From Lachnospiraceae bacterium UBA3632 (lineage in GTDB: Bacteria; Bacillota; Clostridia; Lachnospirales; Lachnospiraceae), in NCBI GenBank assembly GCA_002373975.1, contig DFKZ01000021.1:1-52811 (forward strand): a stretch of DNA of 52,811 nucleotides. Direction: 5' to 3'. Below the pieces are notes generated by a model. It did no database searches. It saw only the letters and a list, made by a program, of their open reading frames with translations, and was not told the DNA's origin. Each line of letters begins with the position of its first letter. Positions within the stretch are counted from its first letter, which is position 1. Below, piece by piece: positions 17,681-24,830 of this stretch. Position numbers and translations under genes: made by a program.

Positions 17681-18301
17681 ATGGGTGATTTAAATCTCGA
17701 ACAGGTATCAACCCAGTATATGGACGTATTAAAAGAGCTGGGTAATATTGGAGCGGGAAATGCTATGACCGCACTTTCCCAGATGCTCAACTGCAAGGTC
17801 GATATGAAGGTTCCTCAGGTTGAGCTCCTTGATTTTAAGGATGTAGGTGCCGCTATGGGCGGCGAAGAGCAGGTAATGGTAGGCGTTTTCCTCGGTGTTG
17901 ACGGCGATATTACCGGAAGCATGCTGTTCCTTGTGGAAGTGGAAGCAGCCAAGCATCTTATCAATAAGATGATGCCGGGAATGGCTCAGCCCGGAGGAGA
18001 GCTTTCCGAGATGGAATGCTCAGCCATGCAGGAGATAGGAAATATCATTACAGGTGCATACCTCAATTCACTTGCCCAGATCACGAATCTTATGATAATC
18101 CCCTCACCTCCGGCACTTACGGTTGATATGGCAGCCGCTATCCTTTCGGTTCCCGCCATAGAATTCGGAATTTACGGAGATAATATCCTCCTTATCCAGT
18201 CTCAGTTCTTTGATGAAGTTGAGATAGACGGTTATTTTGTCCTTGTACCGGACATTGAATCGTACGGAAAGATTTTGTCGTCACTTGGAATTAGTGTTTA
18301 G
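17681..18301 (+). CDS. cheC: CheY-P phosphatase CheC
   Basis: A 206-residue CheC protein with both phosphatase helices: an N-terminal KELGNIGAGNAMTALSQML and a C-terminal MQEIGNIITGAYLNSLAQI, each with the Glu and Asn needed for hydrolysis. It dephosphorylates CheY and pairs with CheD. I chose the ATG at 17681, preceded by GAGGTGA, rather than the in-frame TTG at 17666 inside cheW. CheC plus FliY gives the Bacillus-type signal-termination system, and no CheZ is seen. Confidence 0.95.
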   Translation: MGDLNLEQVSTQYMDVLKELGNIGAGNAMTALSQMLNCKVDMKVPQVELLDFKDVGAAMGGEEQVMVGVFLGVDGDITGSMLFLVEVEAAKHLINKMMPGMAQPGGELSEMECSAMQEIGNIITGAYLNSLAQITNLMIIPSPPALTVDMAAAILSVPAIEFGIYGDNILLIQSQFFDEVEIDGYFVLVPDIESYGKILSSLGISV

Positions 18302-18321
18302 TATTCGGAGATGTCTATATT

Positions 18322-18810
18322 ATGGGTGAAGTAATAAAAGTTGGAATGGCCGACCTCAAGACATGTCTTGTCCCGAATACTGTCACTACGCTGGGACTCG
18401 GATCTTGCGTCGGTGTTGCCATCCGTGATACACAGAATAAGGTTGGCGGACTGGCTCATGTTATGCTCCCCGACAGCACTGCCATCAAGAACAGCCATCT
18501 TAACGTGGCAAAGTTTGCGGATACGGGAGTAGCTGAGCTTGTGAAGCAGATGGAAGCACTGGGAGCAGTGCGCCGCCGTATGGTTGCAAAGATAGCCGGC
18601 GGAGCCATGATGTTCACCATGCAGAGCAAGAGCGAGACCATGCAGGTCGGTGCAAGAAATGTCGAGGCTGTAAAAGCAAAGCTTAAAGAGCTGAATATTC
18701 CTATTTTAGCTGAAGATACAGGGCTTAATTACGGTCGTACCGTTATTTTTGATCCCGAGACCGGCGAGTTTAAGATAAAGACTGCCGGAAAGGGAGATAA
18801 GGTCATTTAG
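18322..18810 (+). CDS. cheD: Chemoreceptor glutamine deamidase CheD
   Basis: A 162-residue enzyme that deamidates receptor glutamines and is regulated by CheC. The catalytic Cys29 lies in LGLGSCVGVAIRD and His46 in GGLAHVMLP. The later INIPI/GGRxV-like features are present as DTGLNYGRTV. A CGGAG site lies upstream at slightly long spacing. It follows cheC by 20 bases. Confidence 0.96.
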   Translation: MGEVIKVGMADLKTCLVPNTVTTLGLGSCVGVAIRDTQNKVGGLAHVMLPDSTAIKNSHLNVAKFADTGVAELVKQMEALGAVRRRMVAKIAGGAMMFTMQSKSETMQVGARNVEAVKAKLKELNIPILAEDTGLNYGRTVIFDPETGEFKIKTAGKGDKVI

Positions 18811-18822
18811 CAGGTTTCATAC

Positions 18823-19119
18823 ATGAATAAAAAATATATTCCTGTCATACTTATGCTTACCGGCGGGCTTGTCACGGTCGTGATCACATTTGTGAATCAT
18901 TATTCGATCCTGGCAAAGCTCGGATGGTTGCTTGCTGTTATGGCAGTGCTTTATTTTGTCGGAACGATCGTTATAAATGTGATAGAACGTTTTGAGGCTG
19001 CCAATCAGAAGAAGCTCGAAGAAGAGGAAAAGGCTAGACTGGAGGCGCAGGAGCAGGCGCTCAGGGAAGAGGGTACGGTCGAAGAAAAGGAAGAAGTACC
19101 CGGAGAAACTGCCACTTGA
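18823..19119 (+). CDS. Small two-helix membrane protein of unknown function
   Basis: This 98-residue protein was not recognised. It has two membrane helices (about 4-22 and 30-50) followed by a Glu/Lys-rich coiled-coil-like tail to the C-terminus. It lies between cheD and sigD, separated by 12 and 16 bases, so it is part of the operon. The tail would be cytoplasmic if both helices span. The ribosome site is weak (AGGTTT). A role in flagellar assembly or sigma-factor control is only suggested by position. Confidence 0.8.
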   Translation: MNKKYIPVILMLTGGLVTVVITFVNHYSILAKLGWLLAVMAVLYFVGTIVINVIERFEAANQKKLEEEEKARLEAQEQALREEGTVEEKEEVPGETAT

Positions 19120-19135
19120 GGGATGGATGTAGCCA

Positions 19136-19903
19136 ATGGATGAAGCTGCAAGAAAAAAACTGTTAGATGAATATTCCGCGACGAAATCTCCCGAGGTGAG
19201 GGAGAAGCTCATACTGGAATTTGCGCCGCTGGTTAAGCTTGTAGCCGGCAGACTCAGTATGTATCTCGGATATAATGTTGAATACGAAGATCTTTGCAGT
19301 TACGGGATCTTCGGTCTTATAGACGCCATCGACAAGTTTGATTTCATGAAGGAAGTCAAATTCGAGACTTATGCCAGCCTAAGGATCAGAGGTTCTATTC
19401 TTGATCAGATCAGGAAGATGGACTGGATACCACGCACGATCCGGCAGAAGCAGAAACAGATCGATGCGGTCATGAAGAAGATCGAACAGGAGAAGGGCAG
19501 ACAGGCGACGGATATGGAGATCGCCGAAGGCCTTGGTATATCTGAGGATGAGTTTTATGACTGGCAGTCTCAGATGAAGATAACCGGGCTTGTTTCTCTT
19601 GACGAATTTATGGAATCCGGAAGCGATGTTCCCCAGGGGTATGGCGGTACCACCGCTCACTTTGATTCTCCCGAGGAAAACATAGAGAAGCAGGAGCTTA
19701 TGAAAATGCTTGGAGAGGCTCTGGAACTTCTCACGGAAAAAGAACAGAAGATTATCACTCTGTATTACTATGAGGAACTGACGCTTAAAGAGATCGCTAA
19801 TATACTTGAAGTATCCGAGTCGCGCATATCCCAGCTCCATACCAGAGCTATAGGAAAGATGCGTACAAAGCTCGGGGCATATATGGGAATACTTACATCT
19901 TAG
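19136..19903 (+). CDS. sigD: RNA polymerase sigma factor SigD/FliA (WhiG family)
   Basis: A 255-residue sigma-28 type factor. Region 2 contains YEDLCSYGIFGLIDAIDKFD and FETYASLRIRGSILDQIRKMDWIPR. Region 3 is in the middle, and region 4 carries the helix-turn-helix LKEIANILEVSESRISQLHTRA. It directs late flagellar and chemotaxis genes. Its place after cheD matches B. subtilis. I saw no clear sigma-28 promoter (TAAA-N15-GCCGATAA) in this window, so its targets probably lie elsewhere. Confidence 0.97.
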   Translation: MDEAARKKLLDEYSATKSPEVREKLILEFAPLVKLVAGRLSMYLGYNVEYEDLCSYGIFGLIDAIDKFDFMKEVKFETYASLRIRGSILDQIRKMDWIPRTIRQKQKQIDAVMKKIEQEKGRQATDMEIAEGLGISEDEFYDWQSQMKITGLVSLDEFMESGSDVPQGYGGTTAHFDSPEENIEKQELMKMLGEALELLTEKEQKIITLYYYEELTLKEIANILEVSESRISQLHTRAIGKMRTKLGAYMGILTS

Positions 19904-19916
19904 GAGGACGCAAACC

Positions 19917-21506
19917 ATGCAGAACGCGTATTTTAAACTTGTTAACGTACCGGATGGTTTTGGCGTCCATCTTTTTGCGCCTAAGGACGGGGGCGAAAAG
20001 ATTGTGACGCAGGAGCTTATTAATTACCTTGACAGAGCCTCGGTTGAATACGATATGAGTCAGGTAAAAAACGCAGCGGAATCAGGCGAAGACGTGACGC
20101 TTACACTTGGAAAATATGAATGTCCCAAGGTGGCAGAGCAGTATACCCTGACCATCGCGCCGGATAATATGCTCGCTGTCGCAAAGTTTATTCCCGCATC
20201 GGATACCGGCGAGAGAATGTCCAAAGAAGAGTTCTTGAAAGACCTTGCTTATCGCCAGATAAGATTCGGAATACAGGAAGAGATAATCAATAAGCATTTT
20301 GACGGCCCGGGATTCTACGGAATTCAGGTACCTGTTGCAAGAGGCGTCAAGCCGCGCCACGGCAGCGATGCGCGGATGGAATACTATTTCAACACAAAGA
20401 TTTCTGCACACCCCGAAATGGCTGAAGACGGAAGCGTGGATTATTTCCATCTGAATATGCTCAACCATTGTAAAGAGGGAGATGTACTTGCACGGATCAT
20501 TCCAGAGGATAAAGGCGATCCCGGAACGACGATCCAGGGCAATACAGTAAGACCCCGTGATGTGCGCACATTGCATCATCATTTCGGAAACAACATCGCT
20601 CTGTCGGAGGACAGGCTCACGCTCACTTCCAAAGTTAACGGTCACGTAATGCTTGTGGGCGATCAGGTATTTGTTTCCAATGTATATGAGGTGGAAAATG
20701 TTGACAATTCCACCGGTAACATTCAGTACGACGGAAGCGTAAAAGTAAACGGAAATGTTGCGACCAATTTTGAGATCAATGCGACAGGCGATGTTATCGT
20801 TAACGGTGTAGTTGAGGGCGCCACGATCATTTCTCAGGGTAACATCACTATTGCCCGCGGAATGAAGGGAATGAGCAAGGGAGTTCTTAAAGCCGGGGGG
20901 AACGTTATCTCCAAATTTATCGAAAACTCCACTGTCGAGGCAGGCGGATTCATTGATACCGAATCGATCCTTCACAGTAATGTTCAGTCCGGCTCCGATA
21001 TCAGGGTAACCGGTAAAAAGGGATTTATCACCGGCGGACGTGTGCAGGCCGAGAGCGTAGTTGAAGTGAGAACTCTGGGATCCACTATGGGTGCGCCTAC
21101 AGTTGTCGAGGTCGGCGTCAATCCCAAGCTCAAGACAAAGTATATCGACACTCAGAAAGAAGTATCCGAAATAGTCAAAACGATAAAGAATACACAGCCG
21201 GTAATACAGAACTTCACCGAGAAAAAGGCTAAAGGTGCAAGGTTTACGCCCGAGCAGATAGAATATGTGAAAAAGAGTGCAGCTCTTCTCGAACAGAAGA
21301 AAAAGGAACTCGAAGAAAAGAGTGCGGAGCTCAAGGAACTGGACGAAATGTTTGCCCAGATAAAGACTGCGTCGGTTCGTGTGACGGGAGAGGTTTATCC
21401 CGGAGCCACGATCGTTATCGGCGATCTGTCAATGAGGGTAAACGACAGTTACAGATATTGCCGCTTTGAAAAACAGGGCGGTGAAGTAAAGATGCTTCCT
21501 TTGTAA
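19917..21506 (+). CDS. fapA: FapA family protein (DUF342)
   Basis: A 529-residue protein of the FapA/DUF342 family. An N-terminal domain is followed by a long beta-helix-like region (about 230-400) rich in repeated Gly/Val/Asn turns such as GNVATNFEINATGDVIVNGVV. A coiled coil (about 400-475) with many Lys/Glu leads to a short C-terminal strand region. Members are often encoded near flagellar or chemotaxis genes; some have been linked to polar localisation, but no enzymatic activity is established. A strong TAGGAGGA ribosome site follows sigD by 13 bases. Confidence 0.88.
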   Translation: MQNAYFKLVNVPDGFGVHLFAPKDGGEKIVTQELINYLDRASVEYDMSQVKNAAESGEDVTLTLGKYECPKVAEQYTLTIAPDNMLAVAKFIPASDTGERMSKEEFLKDLAYRQIRFGIQEEIINKHFDGPGFYGIQVPVARGVKPRHGSDARMEYYFNTKISAHPEMAEDGSVDYFHLNMLNHCKEGDVLARIIPEDKGDPGTTIQGNTVRPRDVRTLHHHFGNNIALSEDRLTLTSKVNGHVMLVGDQVFVSNVYEVENVDNSTGNIQYDGSVKVNGNVATNFEINATGDVIVNGVVEGATIISQGNITIARGMKGMSKGVLKAGGNVISKFIENSTVEAGGFIDTESILHSNVQSGSDIRVTGKKGFITGGRVQAESVVEVRTLGSTMGAPTVVEVGVNPKLKTKYIDTQKEVSEIVKTIKNTQPVIQNFTEKKAKGARFTPEQIEYVKKSAALLEQKKKELEEKSAELKELDEMFAQIKTASVRVTGEVYPGATIVIGDLSMRVNDSYRYCRFEKQGGEVKMLPL

Positions 21507-21518
21507 TGAGGTATTATT

Positions 21519-21836
21519 ATGGCAGGAATGGATATTGCGCCTATCGTGCGAGCGCAGGATTATACTATAATCAAACATAATGAAGATGTAAAAAACGATG
21601 TAGATCAGAACAATTTCGGCATTGCCAGGGACCGCAGGGAAACCCAGCAGAATACCGAGGTGGTGAACACATCCGAGAGCAGATGGAACAGCAAGGATCC
21701 CGATGCCCGTGAAAAGGGATCGAATGAATATTACGGAGACGGCGGAAGCGCAAGGCGTGAAAACCGTCACGAAAAGCCGCAGGATAAAGTGGTCGTTAAA
21801 GGGCCCATGGGCGGCGGTTTTGATCTGAAGATTTAA
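21519..21836 (+). CDS. Small hydrophilic flagellar-operon protein of unknown function
   Basis: A 105-residue protein without membrane helices, rich in Asn, Asp, Arg and Glu and probably largely disordered. Only the N-terminus (MDIAPIVRAQDYTIIKHNED) and the extreme C-terminus (GPMGGGFDLKI) look constrained. It starts 12 bases after fapA with a TGAGGT ribosome site, so it is co-transcribed. I do not recognise a domain. Its position among flagellar genes suggests an accessory motility role, which is inference. Confidence 0.8.
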   Translation: MAGMDIAPIVRAQDYTIIKHNEDVKNDVDQNNFGIARDRRETQQNTEVVNTSESRWNSKDPDAREKGSNEYYGDGGSARRENRHEKPQDKVVVKGPMGGGFDLKI

Positions 21837-21861
21837 ATGATTTTTTGGAGAGATTAATAGT

Positions 21862-22689
21862 ATGACAGCATTGGAAATTGCGCTCCTTATCGGGGGCGCG
21901 GTAATTTTTGTACTGAGTTTTATCATACCTGTAAACAAGCAGGAGACATCGGATGATATAAAGGATATGATCACCGATGAAGTAAGATCGAAAGTTAAGG
22001 GCGAGATAGATGATCTGCGCTCACATATAGACAATGTGGTGGATGAGGCGATCGAGTACGCCCAGGAAAAAACGGAAAGAAGCCTTGAACGCATATCCAA
22101 CGAAAAGATAATGGCGGTTAATGAGTATTCCGACACCGTGCTTGACGAGATAAACAAGAATCATAAAGAAGTTATGTTTCTTTATGACATGCTCAACAAT
22201 AAGCATGACGATCTGATATCCACTGTTTCGGAAGCATCTGCGGTGGCAAAGACTGTCAAGGAAAATGCGGAGGCGGCAGCCGAAGCAGCGGAAGCTGCCC
22301 ACGAAAGCACAAAAGAGGCAGAGGCGGCCGTAAGCAGTTTTAAGAGCCTTGCTCCCGAGACAGTGGATGTATCCCCTATAGGCACTAAGACAGAGGGAAA
22401 TATATCGGATGCGGTTAAGCAGGAAAAATCCCCCGAAGGAGAGCCTAAAGTCAGGACACTTAAATGGGCCGAATTTGCCATCGAACAGGCAGATGAAGAC
22501 CTTGAACAGAAAGGAATCACCCTTCCCGATCCATCATCCTTAAGTGATGAAAACAAGTCCGAACAGGCTCTGCAGGATCAGGTTATAGCGCTGCATAAGC
22601 TTGGTCAGACGGATGTGGAGATAGCAAGATCGCTCGGAATGGGTGTGGGAGAAGTATCACTTATTATCGGACTGCATGCCGGCAGGTGA
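21862..22689 (+). CDS. Membrane-anchored coiled-coil protein, DUF6115/SwrB-like
   Basis: A 275-residue protein with one N-terminal membrane helix (about 4-22) and a long Glu/Lys/Ala-rich coiled coil (about 30-160). A variable linker leads to a C-terminal helical motif (about 230-275), LHKLGQTDVEIARSLGMGVGEVSLIIGLH, that looks like a helix-turn-helix. This layout matches DUF6115 proteins and resembles SwrB, which follows sigD in B. subtilis and promotes export-gate activation. Equivalence to SwrB rests on position and architecture, not on detectable close sequence identity. Confidence 0.75.
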   Translation: MTALEIALLIGGAVIFVLSFIIPVNKQETSDDIKDMITDEVRSKVKGEIDDLRSHIDNVVDEAIEYAQEKTERSLERISNEKIMAVNEYSDTVLDEINKNHKEVMFLYDMLNNKHDDLISTVSEASAVAKTVKENAEAAAEAAEAAHESTKEAEAAVSSFKSLAPETVDVSPIGTKTEGNISDAVKQEKSPEGEPKVRTLKWAEFAIEQADEDLEQKGITLPDPSSLSDENKSEQALQDQVIALHKLGQTDVEIARSLGMGVGEVSLIIGLHAGR

Positions 22690-22696
22690 GGTATAT

Positions 22697-23443
22697 ATGA
22701 ACAGCAAACTTAGATTTTATTTAAGGGGCCTTGGTATCGGAATGGCTGTGACCGCCCTGATACTTGCTCTTGTCAATCTGAAGAATAATCACGGTGAAAT
22801 GACTGACGCCCAGATAAAAGAGCGCGCCGCACAGCTTGGAATGGTGGAGGCAAATTCATACTCCCTGACAGATGCGGTGGGTGATAAGGATACAGAGACG
22901 ACAACCGAGGCAGAAGTCGAGACCGAAATAGAAGTAGAAAGCAAAGCAGAAACCGAAAACAAGACCGAAGCCGGGGCTGAAACGGAGACAGAGCCGGATA
23001 CAGAAACAAAAGCCGAAACGGAAACAGAGGCGGAAGCAGAAACGAAAACCGAAACGGAAACAGAGGCGGAAACGGAAACGAAAACCGAAACGGAAACAGA
23101 GGCGGAAACAGAAACGAAAACAGAAACAGAAACCAAGACAGATACGGAAACAAAAGCCGAAACGAAAACAGAGGCGGAAGCTGCCGAGCCCCAGGAAAAA
23201 GAACCCGAGCCGGCAAAAGAGCAGACTACGCCTAAAGAGGGAACTGCCACCATCACGATCAACGGCGGTGCCTCCTCCGAGACTGCATGCTCAATCCTCA
23301 AAAATGCAGGCCTTATCGACAATGCGGACGATCTTAACAGGTACATGATCCAGCACGGATATGACAGGACTATCCAGCCCGGCACCTACACCATCGCGTA
23401 CGGATTGTCATTTGAGGAGATCTGCAAAAAGATCGCCCAATAA
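22697..23443 (+). CDS. MltG-like (YceG N-terminal type) membrane protein with Thr/Glu repeats
   Basis: A 248-residue protein with one membrane helix near residues 10-27, then a low-complexity region of Thr-Glu repeats (about 65-165). A C-terminal domain (about 185-248) follows with GGASSETACSILKNAGLI and a PGTYTIAYGLSFEEI pattern, like the LysM-like start of YceG/MltG. The catalytic lytic transglycosylase domain with its Glu is absent, so enzyme activity is unlikely. I chose the ATG at 22697, preceded by GTGAGGT, over in-frame starts inside the previous gene. It is the last gene of the flagellar operon. Confidence 0.75.
   Translation: MNSKLRFYLRGLGIGMAVTALILALVNLKNNHGEMTDAQIKERAAQLGMVEANSYSLTDAVGDKDTETTTEAEVETEIEVESKAETENKTEAGAETETEPDTETKAETETEAEAETKTETETEAETETKTETETEAETETKTETETKTDTETKAETKTEAEAAEPQEKEPEPAKEQTTPKEGTATITINGGASSETACSILKNAGLIDNADDLNRYMIQHGYDRTIQPGTYTIAYGLSFEEICKKIAQ
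22890..23190 (+). repeat. Degenerate ACN-GAN hexamer tract encoding Thr-Glu repeats
   Basis: A roughly 300-base purine-rich stretch made of GAAACG/GAAACA/GAGGCG-type hexamers, encoding alternating Thr-Glu, Ala-Glu and Lys-Thr dipeptides in the MltG-like protein. Slightly longer blocks recur (for example GAAACGGAAACAGAGGCGGA near 23014, 23055 and 23088), indicating internal duplication. It is likely an extended, negatively charged wall-spanning spacer. Confidence 0.85.
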
Positions 23444-23451
23444 AAAAATTA

Positions 23452-23480
23452 TTGACACATCCAGCTATTATGGATATAAT
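23452..23480 (+). promoter_or_regulatory. Consensus sigma-A promoter of rpsU
   Basis: TTGACA at 23452-23457 and TATAAT at 23475-23480 are separated by exactly 17 bases, a full consensus match. Transcription would begin near 23487, about 65 bases before the rpsU start. The -35 lies nine bases after the stop of the preceding flagellar-operon gene, with no terminator between, so read-through from the flagellar operon is also possible. Confidence 0.92.
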
Positions 23481-23514
23481 AACTCTCGGATTGTCGCAAA
23501 GTCAGTTCAAATAA

Positions 23515-23546
23515 CCCGTTCAGTCGAAGGGGCTGAAGGGAGGTAA
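23515..23546 (+). promoter_or_regulatory. rpsU leader hairpin overlapping the ribosome binding site
   Basis: CCC-G-TTCAG (23515-23523) can pair with CTGAAGGG (23533-23540), giving 8 bp with one bulged G. The last three G residues belong to the Shine-Dalgarno GGGAGGT (23538-23544) of rpsU. Pairing would partly hide the ribosome site, a common arrangement for feedback control of ribosomal proteins. This is a fold seen by eye; regulation is inference. Confidence 0.45.
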
Positions 23547-23551
23547 GAAGA

Positions 23552-23728
23552 TTGTCAAGTGTTATCGTAAAAGAGAATGAATCTCTGGACAGCGCACTTC
23601 GCCGCTTCAAGAGAAGTTGTGCAAAGGCAGGCATCCAGCAGGAAATTCGTAAGCGTGAGCATTACGAGAAGCCCAGCGTCAGACGTAAGAAGAAATCTGA
23701 GGCTGCAAGAAAGCGTAAATTCAACTAA
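23552..23728 (+). CDS. rpsU: 30S ribosomal protein S21
   Basis: A 58-residue protein starting at TTG (SSVIVKENESLDSALRRFKR) and ending in the Arg/Lys-rich KKKSEAARKRKFN, the complete S21 sequence. S21 binds the 30S platform near the anti-Shine-Dalgarno region and aids initiation. The start is set by GGGAGGT seven bases upstream and by the family N-terminus. It has its own consensus promoter and a strong terminator at 23741, so it can be made independently of the flagellar operon that precedes it. Confidence 0.97.
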   Translation: MSSVIVKENESLDSALRRFKRSCAKAGIQQEIRKREHYEKPSVRRKKKSEAARKRKFN

Positions 23729-23740
23729 GTGCGCATTTAC

Positions 23741-23766
23741 CCCCTGACGGATGTCAGGGGTTTTTT
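23741..23766 (+). terminator. Rho-independent terminator of rpsU
   Basis: CCCCTGAC and GTCAGGGG form a perfect 8-bp stem with a GGAT loop, followed by six T residues. It lies 12 bases after the rpsU stop. Confidence 0.95.
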
Positions 23767-23773
23767 AATGATA

Positions 23774-23819
23774 TTTTAATGATATAGGAAATTTCTCCGA
23801 AATTCCTATATCATTAAAA
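23774..23819. repeat. Long AT-rich inverted repeat downstream of rpsU
   Basis: A 22-base arm at 23774-23795 (TTTTAATGATATAGG then AAATTTC) is mirrored at 23799-23819 with a single one-base bulge and a three-base loop. It is not followed by a T-run on the + strand. It is the first of several hairpins in the spacer between rpsU and the phosphoesterase gene. Confidence 0.85.
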
Positions 23820-23914
23820 GCGCTCCGCTATGGATGCGCACTCGCGCGTAAGGTATATGTTGCATAAATGCAACCGCGCTCGGCGCGAGCATGTTGCGAG
23901 CAACATGCTTTTTT
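23820..23914. repeat. GC-rich hairpin cluster ending in a terminator-like stem
   Basis: Nested stems occupy this stretch. GCGCTCC (23820-23826) pairs with GGA-T-GCGC (23832-23839). CTCGCGC (23841-23847) pairs with GCGCGAG (23883-23889), enclosing GTTGCA/TGCAAC (23859-23874). AGCATGTTG (23888-23896) pairs with CAACATGCT (23901-23909), followed by T residues, which alone would act as a terminator. The stems fill the region before the phosphoesterase start, and the first shares a motif with 42610-42627. Confidence 0.75.
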
Positions 23915-23928
23915 ATAAACAATTTCTA

Positions 23929-24813
23929 ATGGTCAAAGATATAATAATCACAGTGCTGGCGGTACTTGTTCTTTTCTTTTTGTGGGTGGCCGTTATGGAT
24001 ACCAACAGATTTACCGTCAGTAATTATGTGTATAAGGACAAAAAAATAAAAAAGAAATTCCGTGCGGCAGTGCTTGCGGATCTCCACAATAAGAAATATG
24101 GCAGGGATAATGATAAGCTGTATTCGAGAATAGAGAGCTTTTCACCAGATATGATCCTTATTGCGGGAGATATGATAAACGGCCATGTGGGAGAGAAGTT
24201 TGAAGACACAGTTTCTTTTCTCGCAAGGCTTGCGGAAAAATACCCCATTTACTATGCAAACGGAAATCACGAAATGCGCATGGATATCTACCGGGATAAC
24301 TATGGGGATTCTTATGATGAATTCTGCAGATCGATCCGGGAGGCCGGGATCACGCTTCTGGTAAATGACAGGATCACACTCCCGGAATACGGAGTGACCG
24401 TAATAGGCTCGGAGATAAACAAAAAGCATTATAAGAGAATGGGAATAGTTCCCATGGAAGAAGGAGAGCTGCTTGCGGAGCTGGGTGCTCCCGAAAAGGA
24501 CAGCTGTAACATCCTGCTGGCACATAATCCCGATTTTTTCGAGGACTATGTAAGCTACGGAGCAGAGCTGGTGTTTTCCGGTCATGTGCACGGCGGAATA
24601 GCAAGGATACCGTTCATAAAAAAAGGAATACTTTCGCCCAATGCCAGGTTTTTCCCGAAGTATTATCAGGGCGAATATAAAAAAGAAAAAACAACAATGA
24701 TCGTTTCGAGAGGTTTGGGCTCACACACAATACCCATAAGGCTGTTTAACCCCGGCGATCTGGTGATAGTGGATTTTGAGGGCGACGAACAGCAAAACGA
24801 AACCGCCCTGTGA
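23929..24813 (+). CDS. Membrane-anchored metallophosphoesterase (YkuE/YaeI-like)
   Basis: From the ATG at 23929 this is a 294-residue protein. One N-terminal membrane helix (about 3-22) is followed by a calcineurin-like phosphoesterase. All metal-binding boxes are present: ADLH, the GD of IAGDMING, GNHE, a LLAHNPD box and SGHVHGG. Relatives act on lipid pyrophosphates or nucleotides, but the substrate is unknown here. The reading frame is open back to 23830, but that part lies in the hairpin cluster and reads as a non-family peptide. A start at 23904 is also possible. No start has a good ribosome site. Confidence 0.88.
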   Translation: MVKDIIITVLAVLVLFFLWVAVMDTNRFTVSNYVYKDKKIKKKFRAAVLADLHNKKYGRDNDKLYSRIESFSPDMILIAGDMINGHVGEKFEDTVSFLARLAEKYPIYYANGNHEMRMDIYRDNYGDSYDEFCRSIREAGITLLVNDRITLPEYGVTVIGSEINKKHYKRMGIVPMEEGELLAELGAPEKDSCNILLAHNPDFFEDYVSYGAELVFSGHVHGGIARIPFIKKGILSPNARFFPKYYQGEYKKEKTTMIVSRGLGSHTIPIRLFNPGDLVIVDFEGDEQQNETAL

Positions 24814-24830
24814 TTATAAGGAATCAAACA

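Noticed and set aside
20082..20975. Long minus-strand open frame (297 codons) opposite fapA
   Set aside because: It lies fully inside a well-supported + strand gene, has no family features and no ribosome site, and reflects codon bias of fapA.
22789..23385. Minus-strand Ser/Val repeat protein opposite the Thr-Glu tract
   Set aside because: It is the mirror of the GAAACN repeats. The + strand frame has a ribosome site, a membrane helix and a recognisable domain.
23830..23928. N-terminal extension of the metallophosphoesterase
   Set aside because: The added 33 residues come from hairpin DNA, look unlike any family N-terminus, and place the membrane helix far inside.
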